A stretch of DNA of 64,000 bases from Neoscytalidium dimidiatum (lineage: Eukaryota; Ascomycota; Dothideomycetes; Botryosphaeriales; Botryosphaeriaceae). The stretch spans positions 2,604,001 through 2,668,000 of the forward strand of contig CM074700.1 in NCBI GenBank assembly GCA_037367355.1. The letters run 5' to 3'. Within the stretch, counting starts at the first letter, position 1; each line of letters opens with the position of its first letter. The translations under genes were made by a program, and so were the position numbers. This document shows positions 1 to 9,880 of this stretch, one piece after another. A model generated the notes under the pieces. The model was given only the letters and a program-made list of their open reading frames with translations. It did not search any database and was not told where the DNA came from.

Positions 1-2
1 TC

Positions 3-659
3 GATTCTTCATTATTGACCCAGGACCCCATTCCCTCCAAGGAGTCGCCCGAAGGTGTGGTAGAGATCCAGAGTAGACCTCGTTTGAAGCGCAGCGAAAG
101 TGATTCAAGCCGGGAGCCTTCTGGTCGACTCTTCAGCAAGAGCACCTCCGGGACTGCAGAGCCGCAGTCGCAGCAGACGCAACAGCAACAATCATCAGGC
201 GTCAAGAACGAGAGCAGCCCAGGTTCCCACTCGCCCGAGGACGCTGGTGGTAACGCGCAGGGCGCGGACACCGGCGACGGAAAGGGTAAGACCCGCCGCC
301 GTTTGCCACATAATCAGGTGGAGCGCAAGTACCGTGAATCCCTGAACACACAACTGGATTCGCTGAGACGAGTTGTACCCGCTCTTCAGCAATCATCCAG
401 GGGCTGTGAGGGTGGCGACATCGAAGATCTGCCCACGCCCTCGAAGCCCAGCAAAGCCGTCGTTCTGGCCAGCGCGACCGCATACATCAAGCAGATGGAA
501 AAAGACAAGAAGCAACTTGCAGACGAAAATCAGCTGCTCAGGACACGCATCAAGGCGCTACAGGCTCTCGTCAAATGCGAGGACTGCAGTCTGATGCAGT
601 ATGTCATGGATCTGAAACTCCACAACGGCCCACCCGCTCCTTCTGGCTGCCCTGGCTAA
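3..659 (+). CDS. bHLH transcription factor, 5'-truncated by the window
   Basis: The frame is open from the first bases and stops at TAA 657-659, so the start lies outside the window and 218 residues are visible. The N-terminal part is low-complexity, rich in Ser, Gln and Gly, with a run of Gln. A bHLH domain is encoded at about 290-510: a basic region with H-N-Q-V-E-R-K-Y-R, helix 1 through R-R-V-V-P-A-L, a long Gly/Asp/Pro loop, and helix 2 with A-S-A-T-A-Y-I-K-Q-M. It continues into a Leu-rich heptad-like helix to about 570. His, Glu and Arg at the DNA-contact positions predict E-box binding as a nuclear dimer. The Tyr in K-Y-R aligns with the SREBP-specific Tyr of the basic region. No membrane segments follow the helix, so this is not a membrane-tethered SREBP in the visible part. 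Targets are unknown. Confidence 0.9.
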   Translation, partial: DSSLLTQDPIPSKESPEGVVEIQSRPRLKRSESDSSREPSGRLFSKSTSGTAEPQSQQTQQQQSSGVKNESSPGSHSPEDAGGNAQGADTGDGKGKTRRRLPHNQVERKYRESLNTQLDSLRRVVPALQQSSRGCEGGDIEDLPTPSKPSKAVVLASATAYIKQMEKDKKQLADENQLLRTRIKALQALVKCEDCSLMQYVMDLKLHNGPPAPSGCPG

Positions 660-2344
660 ACCCAGGCCTGCATCGAAAACCGAAGAATGCCTGTTAGATG
701 CTGTTTGCGTTCGTCAAAGCTATACGACTACTTTTTGTTCTCCGCTATCTTCATCGTACATGCAACCACCCCCCACTCCTGCACACTAACCGCCACATTT
801 ACACGAACGAAGCGCAAATGAGCATTTACGGCGCGCACACATCTCTACTATACTTTTCTGTTTTAGTCGCTATTGGCGTTGGATGGCTACGAAGAGCGCG
901 CTAGTAAGCTTTTCCTTGTGTTGCTGAACGCGCTGAGGAGCACGGCGTTGAAGGGGCCACCTGTTGAACATTTCACATCTCCTATTACTCTCCTTCTCAA
1001 GTCTCAGACGACATCGATTTCTTGGCTGATGAACGGTCTCTCGGATGATGAAAATGGCACAGACGCGGAGATATGGGAGGATACGAAAGGGAAGAAAAAA
1101 CCAAGAAAAAAGGGGGACAACAGACTGATGGTTGAACGTTTTCCCGGATTTTCCTCCTCCTCCTCTCGGCTTTTCCGGCATGGGGAAACTTGACGGTCTT
1201 TTCGTCTCAAGCCTGCATCTCATAATTGACTGTCTGGCTTTTCCTTTTGCAAAAGAGCAGGACCCGCAAAAAGGTAATGTTAGAAGAACGAGAAGTGTTC
1301 GGGTTCTGCCGATGTGGATGGTGGATAGCATGACAGTTCCCGGAAACCTGTTCTGCAGGCGCCAGAATCGATCGTTAACTTTTTTTTTCCTGCAATCTGC
1401 TCGAAAGATGGCAAATGCGCGCGTCGTCTTTGCTGGCATTGGTCAGCAATCAAATTTGCGGCCCCGTCTTTTTGGTCTGCTGCTGCTAACCGCAAGACCC
1501 ACATTCTCCCTTCCGTTGCGCGTCCGCCCTCTGGCTTCTTCTCTTCCATTCTTACCTCATTACTCATGTCCCCCAGCCATTGCCTGGGTGACTTCGCGTA
1601 GTGGAGAGATCGCCGATGCGTCCCCTTTCCTCGTATTAATGCGGTCAAAGTAGCCGCGCAGCCCGTCTCTTCCGATCGCTGAGGCATGGCCTGAAGCCCG
1701 ACACTGCGCCCCTTCTCTTTCATACCCGATGGTGGTACCCATGTTTCCCTCCTCTCAACTCCACTCTCCACTTTCCCGCCCGGCACAACCAGGCAAGCAG
1801 GCGCCCAAAGCACACGCAAGAGGTTGCACGCCGTATAACGCCCTCTCTGTGCAGACCCCACATGCTTGTTCCGCGGTTCAACCTTCCCCACCGCTGCACA
1901 CACACACACACACACCTACTTTTCTTGAGCGAACTTTAACAAGCGCAAAAGCCCGAGATTATGCCATTGTTTATACCTCGCTGGCTCCTCCCTCCCTTGA
2001 CCCCCGAACCTTCATCATCGTCATCCTTCCGGCTCCACAGTACCCGGTAAAAGGAAAGCTGTCGATCACATGCGTTGGCGCCCGTCGTTATTATTATCTC
2101 GTCTCGTTGCCGTCTTGTTGCCGTGATACCCGCATTTCTCGGATTCATCGGGATGATGGACCCTTTTTCCTTTTTCTGTCTTACTCCCTTTTTTTTTTTT
2201 TTTCAATCCGATCAAGTGCAATCTTAACCTTAATCGTACATGCTCAAACGCTTCCCCTTCCTCAGTTGTGCCGCTGCGACCTCGTCGACGACGACGATGA
2301 TGATGATGATGTAATCATTGCTGCTTGTTCGCGGGCGATAAGAG

Positions 2345-2348
<4 letters not shown>

Positions 2349-2396
<48 letters not shown>

Positions 2397-2414
2397 TGTG
2401 TGTGTGTGTGTGTG
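2349..2414. repeat. Compound (AG)n-(TG)n microsatellite
   Basis: About 23 AG dinucleotides are followed directly by about 10 TG dinucleotides, an uninterrupted purine-rich tract and then alternating purine-pyrimidine. Such tracts are length-variable and can form triplex or Z-like DNA. Confidence 0.95.
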
Positions 2415-2450
2415 CATGTGCGTGTAGATAGGTAGGTTCGTTCGATCTGT

Positions 2451-2496
2451 CGGCCGGCCGGTCGGTCGGTCGGTTCGGTTCGGTTCGGTCGGTCGC
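2451..2496. repeat. GGTC/GGTTC short tandem array
   Basis: A run of CCGG, CGGT and CGGTT units lies about 40 bp after the AG/TG microsatellite. It looks like slippage-generated simple sequence. Confidence 0.8.
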
Positions 2497-2774
2497 GATC
2501 GATTCCTTCCTCAGCCAGAGTGTGTATGTGTTTTCTCTCTACACGACACACAAAGAGAGTCCCCTCGTTCGTCGACATCGTCATCGCAGCGTCGCTTCCA
2601 CTCATCATCACCCCATTCCATTTCCAGTTGTCATCCTTTGCCGTTTGCAGTCGTATAGAGGATGGACACACTGAGTCCTACCCCTCCTCTCCCTGTCCTG
2701 CCGAAACGGTCACCCCCCCTTTCGCCCTTCACCGCTTCTCCTCTCTCCTTGATCCAATCCGTTATCATTGTTTC

Positions 2775-3670
2775 CTAGTGTCTCGTACTATTGCTACCCG
2801 AGCGGCTCGGCGGCCGGCTGTGGTGCGAGGCGGTCGTCTTGTCGGACGGGGCGGGCGTGGACGCGGAGAAGGTCACGGAGTGGCGGGTCGGCGAGGGCGG
2901 GATGGTCGAGTCGGTGTTCGCCGTCTGGACGGCGGGACTGGAGGGCGACGATGGGGTCTGTCGAGGCGTCTGAGGGTTAGCGCACGGTGGGTTTGGATGG
3001 GCAGGAAGGTGTCGGAAGAGGCGGAAAGGGTTGGTTGAGGGAGGATGGGTAAGAGGTGGGGTTTGGGTGCAATTTGTGAGGATGCTAGTGAGAGGAGAGG
3101 GTGTGAAGCTGGTTGAGGACGCGATGGTGGGAGAGAGGTAGTATTGTGGAAGCCGGAAAGAGTACAGGGACGATGAGGCAGGCATTAAAAGACAAGGGGA
3201 GAGGAAGTCTGAAAGACGACGACGACGACGACGACGACGACGCGGAGCAGAGATTATCGATTATCGCAGACTGCATTCTGCAAGTCGGGAATGTGTTCGA
3301 TCAGCTCGCCCCATGGTCATTGTTGTTGTCGTCTTGGCTGGACGGAGCTTACCAGCGCTTCGCCCAGGCAGCTACCCAGCGTGCCATGTTCGAAAGAGGT
3401 CGGCTCGAAGATGGTGGTTCGAAGAGACGGATGCTGGTGGAAGGTAGCCGAGTAGGGTGGTGGTGGTAGTGGTGGTGGTGATGGTGGTGGCTGGCCCGGC
3501 TGGTGTGGCTTCTCCGGGTGCTTGTCCCCCTCCCCCTGTTGTGCTACCGTGACAGCATGGGACGAGGAGGTCGAGGGTCGGGACGAGGACGGGGACGGAC
3601 GCGGGAACGGGCACGAAGAGACAGGAGACGGCGCGTCGAGCAGGGCTGTATACGGATCGTAGACTGTCAT
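2775..3670 (-). CDS. Pro/Ser-rich 170-residue protein with a PPxY motif
   Basis: I do not recognise the family. The model has two exons, 3670-3353 and 2969-2775, joined across an intron at 2970-3352. The donor is GTAAGC and the acceptor follows a GCTAACCCTCAG branch/acceptor block. Both splice ends are phase 0 and the joined frame is open. Exon 1 starts M-T-V-Y-D-P-Y and contains a poly-Pro stretch ending P-P-P-Y at residues 70-73, a PPxY motif of the kind bound by WW domains such as those of NEDD4/Rsp5 ligases. Exon 2 is Ser/Thr/Pro-rich with strongly GC-biased third positions, which supports coding. No signal peptide or membrane helix is seen. A TATA element lies about 113 bp upstream. The 383-nt intron is long for this genome, so a small internal exon cannot be excluded. 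Confidence 0.6.
3215..3242. repeat. (GAC)9 trinucleotide run inside an intron
   Basis: A perfect GAC run on the plus strand (GTC on the sense strand) lies inside the 383-nt intron of the minus-strand PPxY gene. It may explain why that intron is longer than others here. Confidence 0.9.
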
Positions 3671-3782
3671 GCGCTTGGTAGACCAGAAATGGCAGTTTCG
3701 AGAGGCGGTTGGATTTTTCCCTTTTTTGGGTATTGGTGTTTGGGTCGGTGCTCAGGTGTCAACACCGGGTGAGGCTTGATGG

Positions 3783-3789
3783 TGTATAT
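3783..3789 (-). promoter_or_regulatory. TATA-type core promoter element
   Basis: Read on the minus strand this is CTATATAC, about 113 bp upstream of the ATG at 3670. That spacing leaves a 5' UTR of about 80 nt and independently supports the minus-strand PPxY gene. Confidence 0.5.
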
Positions 3790-6248
3790 AGGAAGCTCCC
3801 GCAAAAGGGAGGGAAGAGAGGACGCCTGGGACAGCAGTAGAAATATTCTATCGATCTGCCTCTACTCCTTCCACGCCGCCCCCTCACGGTCCAGTCAGAG
3901 GGAAGGGCACCCGAGCGAGGTGCCGCTCAAGTCCGTGGTTTGGCGAGAAGTTCCCATGCCCCTCCCCTCCGCGGTCAGCCATCTCCTCCGTGCCCGATAC
4001 CGGGTTTGGATGCTCCTTCGCTCGCATTCCGCGAATCCCTTTATTCCAAGAGCCCAAGAGTCGGCAGGAAGAAAAACAGGGCTTACGAGCTAAGCAGCGC
4101 GGGCCGTGCCACACGACGGCGTTTCCACAAACAGTTGGTTGGGGACGTTTTGACTTGGTTGCCTGCCCGTCCGGCCTGGCGGAGCAAGGGCTGGGCTGTT
4201 CATCAGCCGCCGCTCGTCATCATCATCAGGCGATGTTGGCGGTGGGCCCACTACCACGTGTTTATAGGGCTGGAGAGGGGGGGTGCGTGCGCGTTTGCAG
4301 CAATCTTCTGGTGGTGGCTTTTCCTCAGCGAGAGGCGAGAGGTCGCGGCAGTTGCGGGAATATTGTGAATGGGGCGCGGCACGGCTGGAAGCGTGTCGAA
4401 CGCATGAGCGAGGCAGAATTTCCCCGGCGAACCAACCAGCAGGTGGGAATTATTCTTGCTCAGCTGTGTTGTTTTGCAGTGGCGGTCGAAACGGGCAAGC
4501 AGGTGTTGTTCGCGAGCGCGCGAGCCGGATGGGGCAGGCATCTAGCTGAAACGGGCAGTGCGGCATTACGACCGCCTTTCTCGCGCTTTGGCTTTCTGGT
4601 GGTGTGACATTCATCTGGGGTGATGATGGTGCGCATGGGGGGCTTGTTCCCTTCGCTTCCCGCCCCGTTCCCTCATTCAGCCCTCTTTCCTGACTCCTGC
4701 CCTTCAACCACCGAGCCGAATCCTTCAATCTCGCCCTCCCGGTCCCTTTTTTTTTTTTTCCCTCTCTCTCTGTGTGTGCGTGTGTGCTTGTTTCCCTGTT
4801 ACTCAACTCGAGCCCTCACCCGAGCCAAGCGGGAGGGGTTGCGCGTGCACACCAAGGCCCGAGTGATTTGGAATTGTTTGGCTGCCCGTTTGCAGTTCGC
4901 CTGACGATGGGTGCTCTGGAAGAGGGGGGGCCATGTGTTGCTGTGTGCGCTGACCATGGTGCAATGCGGCGTTTGGCCATGTCGATGCAGTGTTGAGACG
5001 TGGTGTCGAGGGTTCGGGTCACGTCACGCCTCGCTCCCCAATTATTCTGACGTTGGGCAGATGCAAGGCGGCGAGTGCGATCAGCAGCCTTCATCCAGGC
5101 CGTTGGCGAATCGTTCGCTTGCGCTGCGGAGTTGCGGGGAGGGGAGGGGAGGGGAGGAGGCGAGAGAGAAGGAACAGCGGGCGGGGGGTCGTCACAGAAG
5201 GCCCAAACCACCACTACCACCACCACCAGCACCAAGACATGCACGCCATGACGACTGACGTCGCGGTGCCGTGATCTGTTCACGATGCGATGGCAGCCAT
5301 GGTATCGCGCATGGCCTGCCCCCGGCCGCGTGCGTCGCATCTCGATTGTCCACTGCAGCACATTGGCCTGTTCCCAGCCTGGCGCTGTCGGTCGTCAGGC
5401 AGGGCTGTTGCGCGCGGGTGCTTCGACGATGGCCTTCGCAGGGCCGCAGGGCCAGGCCCGGGCCAGAGGGGGCCAAGCTTTTTGTTCGGCCGCTGTGGCT
5501 CGGGGCCTCTCTCTCTCTCTCTGTCTCTGTGCCCGTGCCCCGCCGGTCCCTTTTTCGCCGCTGCCCTGTTCCCTGAGTCGCTTTTGCCTTTCGTTGGCCT
5601 GCCCGCTCCCCATCTCACGCCATCTCTGCCACAACAAACGCCTCCCGTCCCTCGTCAACCCACACGCTATCCATTTCCCGTGTGCGGAGTAGGCGGGAAT
5701 GGAGCGAGCATGGTTCGGCGGCTGCGCGCAGCGTGGAGTGCAGCACACCAGACGTCAGACCATGCGCACCAGTCGCCCTGCCCGACCCCCCGGCCAGCAG
5801 TTCAGCCTACCATCGTCGCGGTCCTGTTGTATAAGGGCCGCCGTGGTGTTTCCACCGCCCCCCGAATCAAACAGATTCGCACCCTCTCTCCTCTCTCATA
5901 CCATACATTCATACATATATATATATATACAACCTCCGTGCTTCAGTCAAACCCGCAGCCACGGCTGAATCATTCGGCTCCTCATCGCCCGCATCGCTCC
6001 GATAAATAAACCCACCAACCATCCAAAGCTTACCCAAAACGGCAATAAAACTACCACCACTACCGGGTCTCTCCCCTCCACCCACACCCACAACCTCCCA
6101 CTTCTCCTCCACGCTCTCCCAACAGAGCACCCCTCAATCGCCCTTGCGCCACAAGACCCGTCTCTCAAACCTCAAAACGGCGGCCACGAGCATCACCCTC
6201 CCGCACCCGCGCGCCCCGGCCTCCACCACCAGCAGCACCCCAGCCGCG
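3790..6248. other. Long intergenic region and Hsp20 promoter/leader
   Basis: This stretch of 2.4 kb separates two divergently transcribed genes. The longest open frames, such as 5290-6009 plus, run through pyrimidine-rich DNA and encode low-complexity Pro/Ser/Arg text with no family signature. The last 300 bases before 6249 contain no ATG and are CA/CT-rich, as expected of a fungal 5' leader. A CT run lies at about 5508-5525. Confidence 0.6.
5915..5929 (+). promoter_or_regulatory. TATA tract upstream of the Hsp20 gene
   Basis: An alternating AT tract of about 15 bases lies 320 bp upstream of the first ATG of the Hsp20 gene. It is the best core-promoter candidate, with a second TATAAG at 5830. 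I did not find a clear array of nGAAn heat-shock units. Confidence 0.45.
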
Positions 6249-7172
6249 ATGGCGCGCCTCCCCTGCACTAGCCACCACGCACACACCATGACGCGCTCGC
6301 CCTCCGCCACCGCGACCGCGACCCACAACCACAAGACCACCACATCTTCCTCATCCTCCTCCTCCTCCTCTTCTCCCCCGCACCACCCAACCACCACCAC
6401 CACCACTACTCCGCCGAAACCGACACCCCAGCAACAACAGCAGCACCTCCGCCGCATCCTCAAGACCATCGACCCCTACGGCGCGCACGCCCACGCCGTC
6501 GCGCTGCAGCAGCGCCTGCGCTCGCGGCGCCGCGAGGCCCTCGCGCCCGACTTCGACGTGCGCGAGACGGCCTCGGCCTTCTACCTCGAGGGCGAGCTGC
6601 CCGGCATCGGCGACCGCGATGCCGTGCGCCTTGACTGGATCGACCGGCGCACCCTGAGCGTGGAGGCGACCATCGAGCGGGTGGACCTGGAGGTCGAGTG
6701 GGGCTTGCTGCGGCCGATACGCGGGATGGTCGAGGGAGGAGGCGCCGTCGTGAAGGAGGAGGATGGTGGTGGTGGTGGTGGCAGCGATGCCATGAGGATG
6801 GCCTTGTCGTCGAGCGGCACCAGCAGCAGCAGTGTGAGCAGCGCCTCCTCGGCCATGTCTTCGGCCTCGTCGGCGTCGTCGATGGCGAGCGAGCACGGAG
6901 AGGACGCCATGGCGGTGGACGACGAGAAGGACAAGGAGGACGGCGGCGACACGAAGATGGGCATCGAGGCCCAGCCGACCAAGCCGCTGGTGAGGGAGTG
7001 GCTGAGCGAGAGGAGGGTCGGGCACTACCAGCGGACCTTCACCTTCCCGACCGACGTTGATGCCTCGGCCATCAGGGCGCGATTGGGGCAAGGGCTGTTG
7101 AGGGTGCTGGTGCCCAAGGTGGTGCTGACCGGTTCGAGGGCGAGGAAGGTGGACATTGAGGACTGCGAATGA
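6249..7172 (+). CDS. Small heat shock protein (Hsp20/alpha-crystallin family)
   Basis: Predicted ATP-independent holdase chaperone that binds unfolding proteins in the cytosol. It is a single exon of 307 residues. I chose the first ATG at 6249; an in-frame ATG at 6288 has a better context and could be used. Residues 1-70 are Ser/Thr/His-rich and disordered. The alpha-crystallin fold starts near residue 100 with P-D-F-D-V-R-E-T and E-G-E-L-P-G-I, typical of fungal Hsp20 proteins. It is interrupted at about residues 158-247 by a Gly/Ser/Asp-rich insert, then resumes with G-H-Y-Q-R-T-F-T-F-P and G-L-L-R-V-L-V-P-K, the conserved C-terminal strands. Fungal Hsp20s often carry such an insert, but about 90 residues is long. 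The following gene is convergent. Confidence 0.92.
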   Translation: MARLPCTSHHAHTMTRSPSATATATHNHKTTTSSSSSSSSSSPPHHPTTTTTTTPPKPTPQQQQQHLRRILKTIDPYGAHAHAVALQQRLRSRRREALAPDFDVRETASAFYLEGELPGIGDRDAVRLDWIDRRTLSVEATIERVDLEVEWGLLRPIRGMVEGGGAVVKEEDGGGGGGSDAMRMALSSSGTSSSSVSSASSAMSSASSASSMASEHGEDAMAVDDEKDKEDGGDTKMGIEAQPTKPLVREWLSERRVGHYQRTFTFPTDVDASAIRARLGQGLLRVLVPKVVLTGSRARKVDIEDCE

Positions 7173-7972
7173 TGGACGGGCGCACGCACTGGGGCTTCGG
7201 ATTTCTTTGGTGGTTGCGAAAGGCGTTCAGGTCTGCTTTTTGATACCGCGGTTCAAGATTTACGCTTTGCATCATGAAGGGCTGGGCTGGTAATGGCGCA
7301 CATACCTGGACGGATTGCATATCGGAGCCCCGGCTAGGCTGTAAGAGGGTTACGCACTTTGGGTATCGCATTTGGGATCGTCTGTAAATATTCGCGATCG
7401 GTATATACGAAGCGGCATTGATTGCTTTCATGACACGATTCTGGCTTTGCATGCGTTCAAACATGGTGAAGTAAATAGATTCCGCCCGATTTTCAGGATT
7501 AATCCGAATTTCGAAGTGTCTGTTGCTAATTCCCTCTATATTCAGTGTATATGCTGTGTTGTGCATAATTTCCAGCTGATGCCAATCTACTTCGGCGACG
7601 CGAAAAGATGGGACGTCTTCAGCAATCCATCCCCCATAACGCGCCACGCTCGATGCTTGTCGGGCAACTTCAATGAGGAGGCCAAGGACGTTCAGGGACG
7701 TCAGGCCTCTCGTACCTTGCATTGATTGTCTCGCGCAAGATCTCATGACCGCTGCTTTCCTTCAATGCCCGCAACACGAAGTGGGGGCGAGGCGACATGT
7801 CACACAAGGCACCCCGCTGCATCGACCAGGAGAAGACAAACCTGGTTGGAGGACGGCCACGACAGGATTGAACTTTCCTTCGGCCGACCGTGAGCTCGTC
7901 ACCGGCCCACATGGCGTTAGCCTCAGGGGATCGTGGTGGTGGTAAAGTGGAATCACAGAACATCGTCAGCTT
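7173..7972. other. Convergent 3' region between Hsp20 and the DNA glycosylase
   Basis: Shared 3' flank of two convergent genes. A minus-strand ORF with a true ATG at 7746 stays open for 224 codons to 7072, running antisense through the end of the Hsp20 CDS. It has no recognisable domain, so I do not call it a gene. Confidence 0.5.
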
Positions 7973-8983
7973 TCAGCAAGATGACGTTGCCACGCGCTCT
8001 TCCCTCCTTTGCTTGACCCACTGGCCAAACGGTCTCCAGATGGCCTCTTTCTCAGCCGGCTTGGTGGAGGCCGCCAGACCACTGGTAGCCGTGGCGACAA
8101 AGACACGCGCACCTGGCCAGACATTCGCTTTATCATCCGCTGCGCTCGCGAGCTCGGGCTTGCCCATGTTCTCCTTCTCGTCCTGCCACCCGTACTTGAA
8201 CTCAGCCTTGGAAGGGTTGCGGCCGTAGCGCCATCGCCATACAGCCTCCCATATGCCCTTTCCGACGATGCACACGGCTTCGGGTTTGTATTCCCGGATT
8301 TTGGCCTCCAGAATGGGCGTGCCGGCGGCCATTTCGGTCTTGGACAGCTCGGCTTCGTTCTTGCTTGGGCGCGACACAAGGTTGGTGTTGCCCATCGCGT
8401 ACAAGCGCGGCAGATCGACGTCCTCTTCCGGGCGGCACAGCCGGTCGGTACAGCCCGACGAGTGCAACAATTTCCAAAACAGGTTTGAAGGATGGGCGTA
8501 GGCGTGACCGGCGGTCGCCGTCCGCACGCCCGGATTGAATCCCACGAACACGCAGATCAGGTTCGGCTCGAGGATGTCTGTCAGGGGTTTGAGGTGGGCA
8601 TACTTGGACGGCGGGGCGTATTTGCTCGATGCGCGTCGCCGTTTCGCAGGCGAGGGCGAGGGCGAGAGCGAGAGCGAGGCGGCTCCGTCGGTACCAGCCG
8701 TAAGACCTTGGGTGGTCCTGGCGCGCTTTAGGCTGGGTCTGGGGGTGTTCGCCTGGGGAGATGCGGGTTGCCCCGGACTTGCGGACGGGCTCTCGGAGTA
8801 CTGGAACTGCTGAAGACGGCCATTGAAGGTGGAGGCAGGTCGGGTGATATCTCGTTCCTCGTGCAGGGTCTCGTCAGACTCGGAACGAGTGTCGTCGCCG
8901 GGCGGTGTTTGCTCGGAGATGGAGCCATTGGCGGCAGCAGACAGCTCTGCTAGCTGGGCTTTGCTGGCGCGCGTCCGGACCAT
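7973..8983 (-). CDS. G/T(U)-mismatch DNA glycosylase, TDG/MUG family
   Basis: Base-excision repair enzyme that removes uracil or thymine from G:U and G:T mismatches in the nucleus. It is a single exon of 336 residues. I chose the ATG at 8983, which starts M-V-R-T-R-A-S; frame further upstream lacks an ATG-initiated extension. Residues 1-120 are disordered, Ser/Pro-rich, with a K-R-R-R cluster near residue 114 as a candidate nuclear signal. The catalytic core follows: G-F-N-P-G at 148-152, equivalent to the family GINPG motif with catalytic Asn150; F-W-K-L-L near 169; G-N-T-N-L-V-S-R-P at 198-206; and T-S-G-L-A-A-S near 300-306, the DNA-intercalating loop. The order matches MUG/TDG. The N-terminal tail is longer than in bacterial Mug, as usual for eukaryotes. 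Confidence 0.95.
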   Translation of the reverse strand: MVRTRASKAQLAELSAAANGSISEQTPPGDDTRSESDETLHEERDITRPASTFNGRLQQFQYSESPSASPGQPASPQANTPRPSLKRARTTQGLTAGTDGAASLSLSPSPSPAKRRRASSKYAPPSKYAHLKPLTDILEPNLICVFVGFNPGVRTATAGHAYAHPSNLFWKLLHSSGCTDRLCRPEEDVDLPRLYAMGNTNLVSRPSKNEAELSKTEMAAGTPILEAKIREYKPEAVCIVGKGIWEAVWRWRYGRNPSKAEFKYGWQDEKENMGKPELASAADDKANVWPGARVFVATATSGLAASTKPAEKEAIWRPFGQWVKQRREERVATSSC

Positions 8984-9880
8984 GACTTTGGTCGTTGCAG
9001 CGAGGACATAGCAAGCGGACGTGGCTGGGAAAGGCGTGGAAGGAAAGTCGAGTGACAGTTGTGTGACGTGCTGCCTGGCCGGTGCACAGCCGTTTGCGCT
9101 AGCCGCATGCGGAATGGTTGACGCTCTGCACCACCTCCCGCCCTGCCAACCGCAACCCCTTCTTTCCTCGACCAATATTATCATCTCAAATCATGAGGTT
9201 CTGCAAGGACCCGGGAGTAACATCCCGTACGAGATTATTCTTCCCGCTGTCATCCACGGTCCAGATGCTCCTTATGCATCTGCTCACAAAACTGTGCGCT
9301 TTTGTTTGCTGCACGGGAGTTTACTATCCAAAGCCATGGGAGTTCTCACTGTCAACCTCAAGCCATGCACCCAATGTATTTTCCTATTTTCTATTGTACT
9401 GCCGATAGTTGCATACCTCCCTAATTTGGCTATGACTCTACTACCATTAGCGGCGCACTTGTTTCCCAAGGCTACCACACAAATAGTGCAACTTTACATC
9501 CAATATTTTGCTTCCTCCAACGGACTTCAGAAATCCCTTCAACTTGACTATACTTCGTTACACATTGGCCGCTCTGGATGCCGGAAATGAAGTATCCCTC
9601 CGGTTGACACCCTGGGTACCGTCGCAGTTGCGTATCGTTACCTATGATAGGCTCGCGCATTTTCCAGCCACACGTATTCCTACAGCAGAAAGAGAAACTT
9701 CGTTCCCTTACTTGGGCTTCCTGATCTGTCCATGCGTTTCCAGCTCTATGGCCAGTCAAGTTCTCAGGCCTACTGCCTGAGGGCTATAAAGAGGGCGGCA
9801 CTCAGCACGCCATACTCCTCCTACATCAGCAAACAGAAGTAAAAGTAGTATAAAAAACAGCTCCAAACACTCGTTCAATC
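8984..9880. other. Divergent intergenic region, glycosylase and secreted-protein genes
   Basis: Promoter space between the minus-strand glycosylase and the plus-strand secreted protein. A plus ORF at 9021-9590 begins at the glycosylase 5' end and encodes nothing recognisable. A TATA box near the right edge is listed separately. Confidence 0.6.
9785..9790 (+). promoter_or_regulatory. TATA box of the small secreted protein gene
   Basis: GGGCTATAAAGAGG sits 96 bp upstream of the ATG at 9881, leaving a leader of about 60 nt. A second TATAAAA at about 9850 is too close to the ATG to be the main element. A strong TATA box suggests regulated rather than constitutive expression. Confidence 0.7.

Larger units (their letters stand above)
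660..2774. other. Intergenic, repeat-rich
   Basis: This 2.1 kb stretch between the bHLH gene and a minus-strand gene has no convincing gene. Plus-strand open frames at 1132-1653 and 1729-2349 lie in pyrimidine-rich DNA, which rarely forms stop codons, and encode nothing recognisable. It holds a short CA run near 1900, T runs near 1380 and 2190, a GAC/GAT triplet run at about 2287-2312, and the compound microsatellite listed separately. Confidence 0.6.

Noticed and set aside
1729..2349. 206-codon plus ORF
   Set aside because: Pyrimidine-rich, includes CA and GAC simple repeats, and has no domain or supporting promoter.
5290..6009. 239-codon plus-strand ORF
   Set aside because: Lies in pyrimidine-rich promoter DNA upstream of the Hsp20 gene, overlaps other open frames in the same strand, and encodes low-complexity text.
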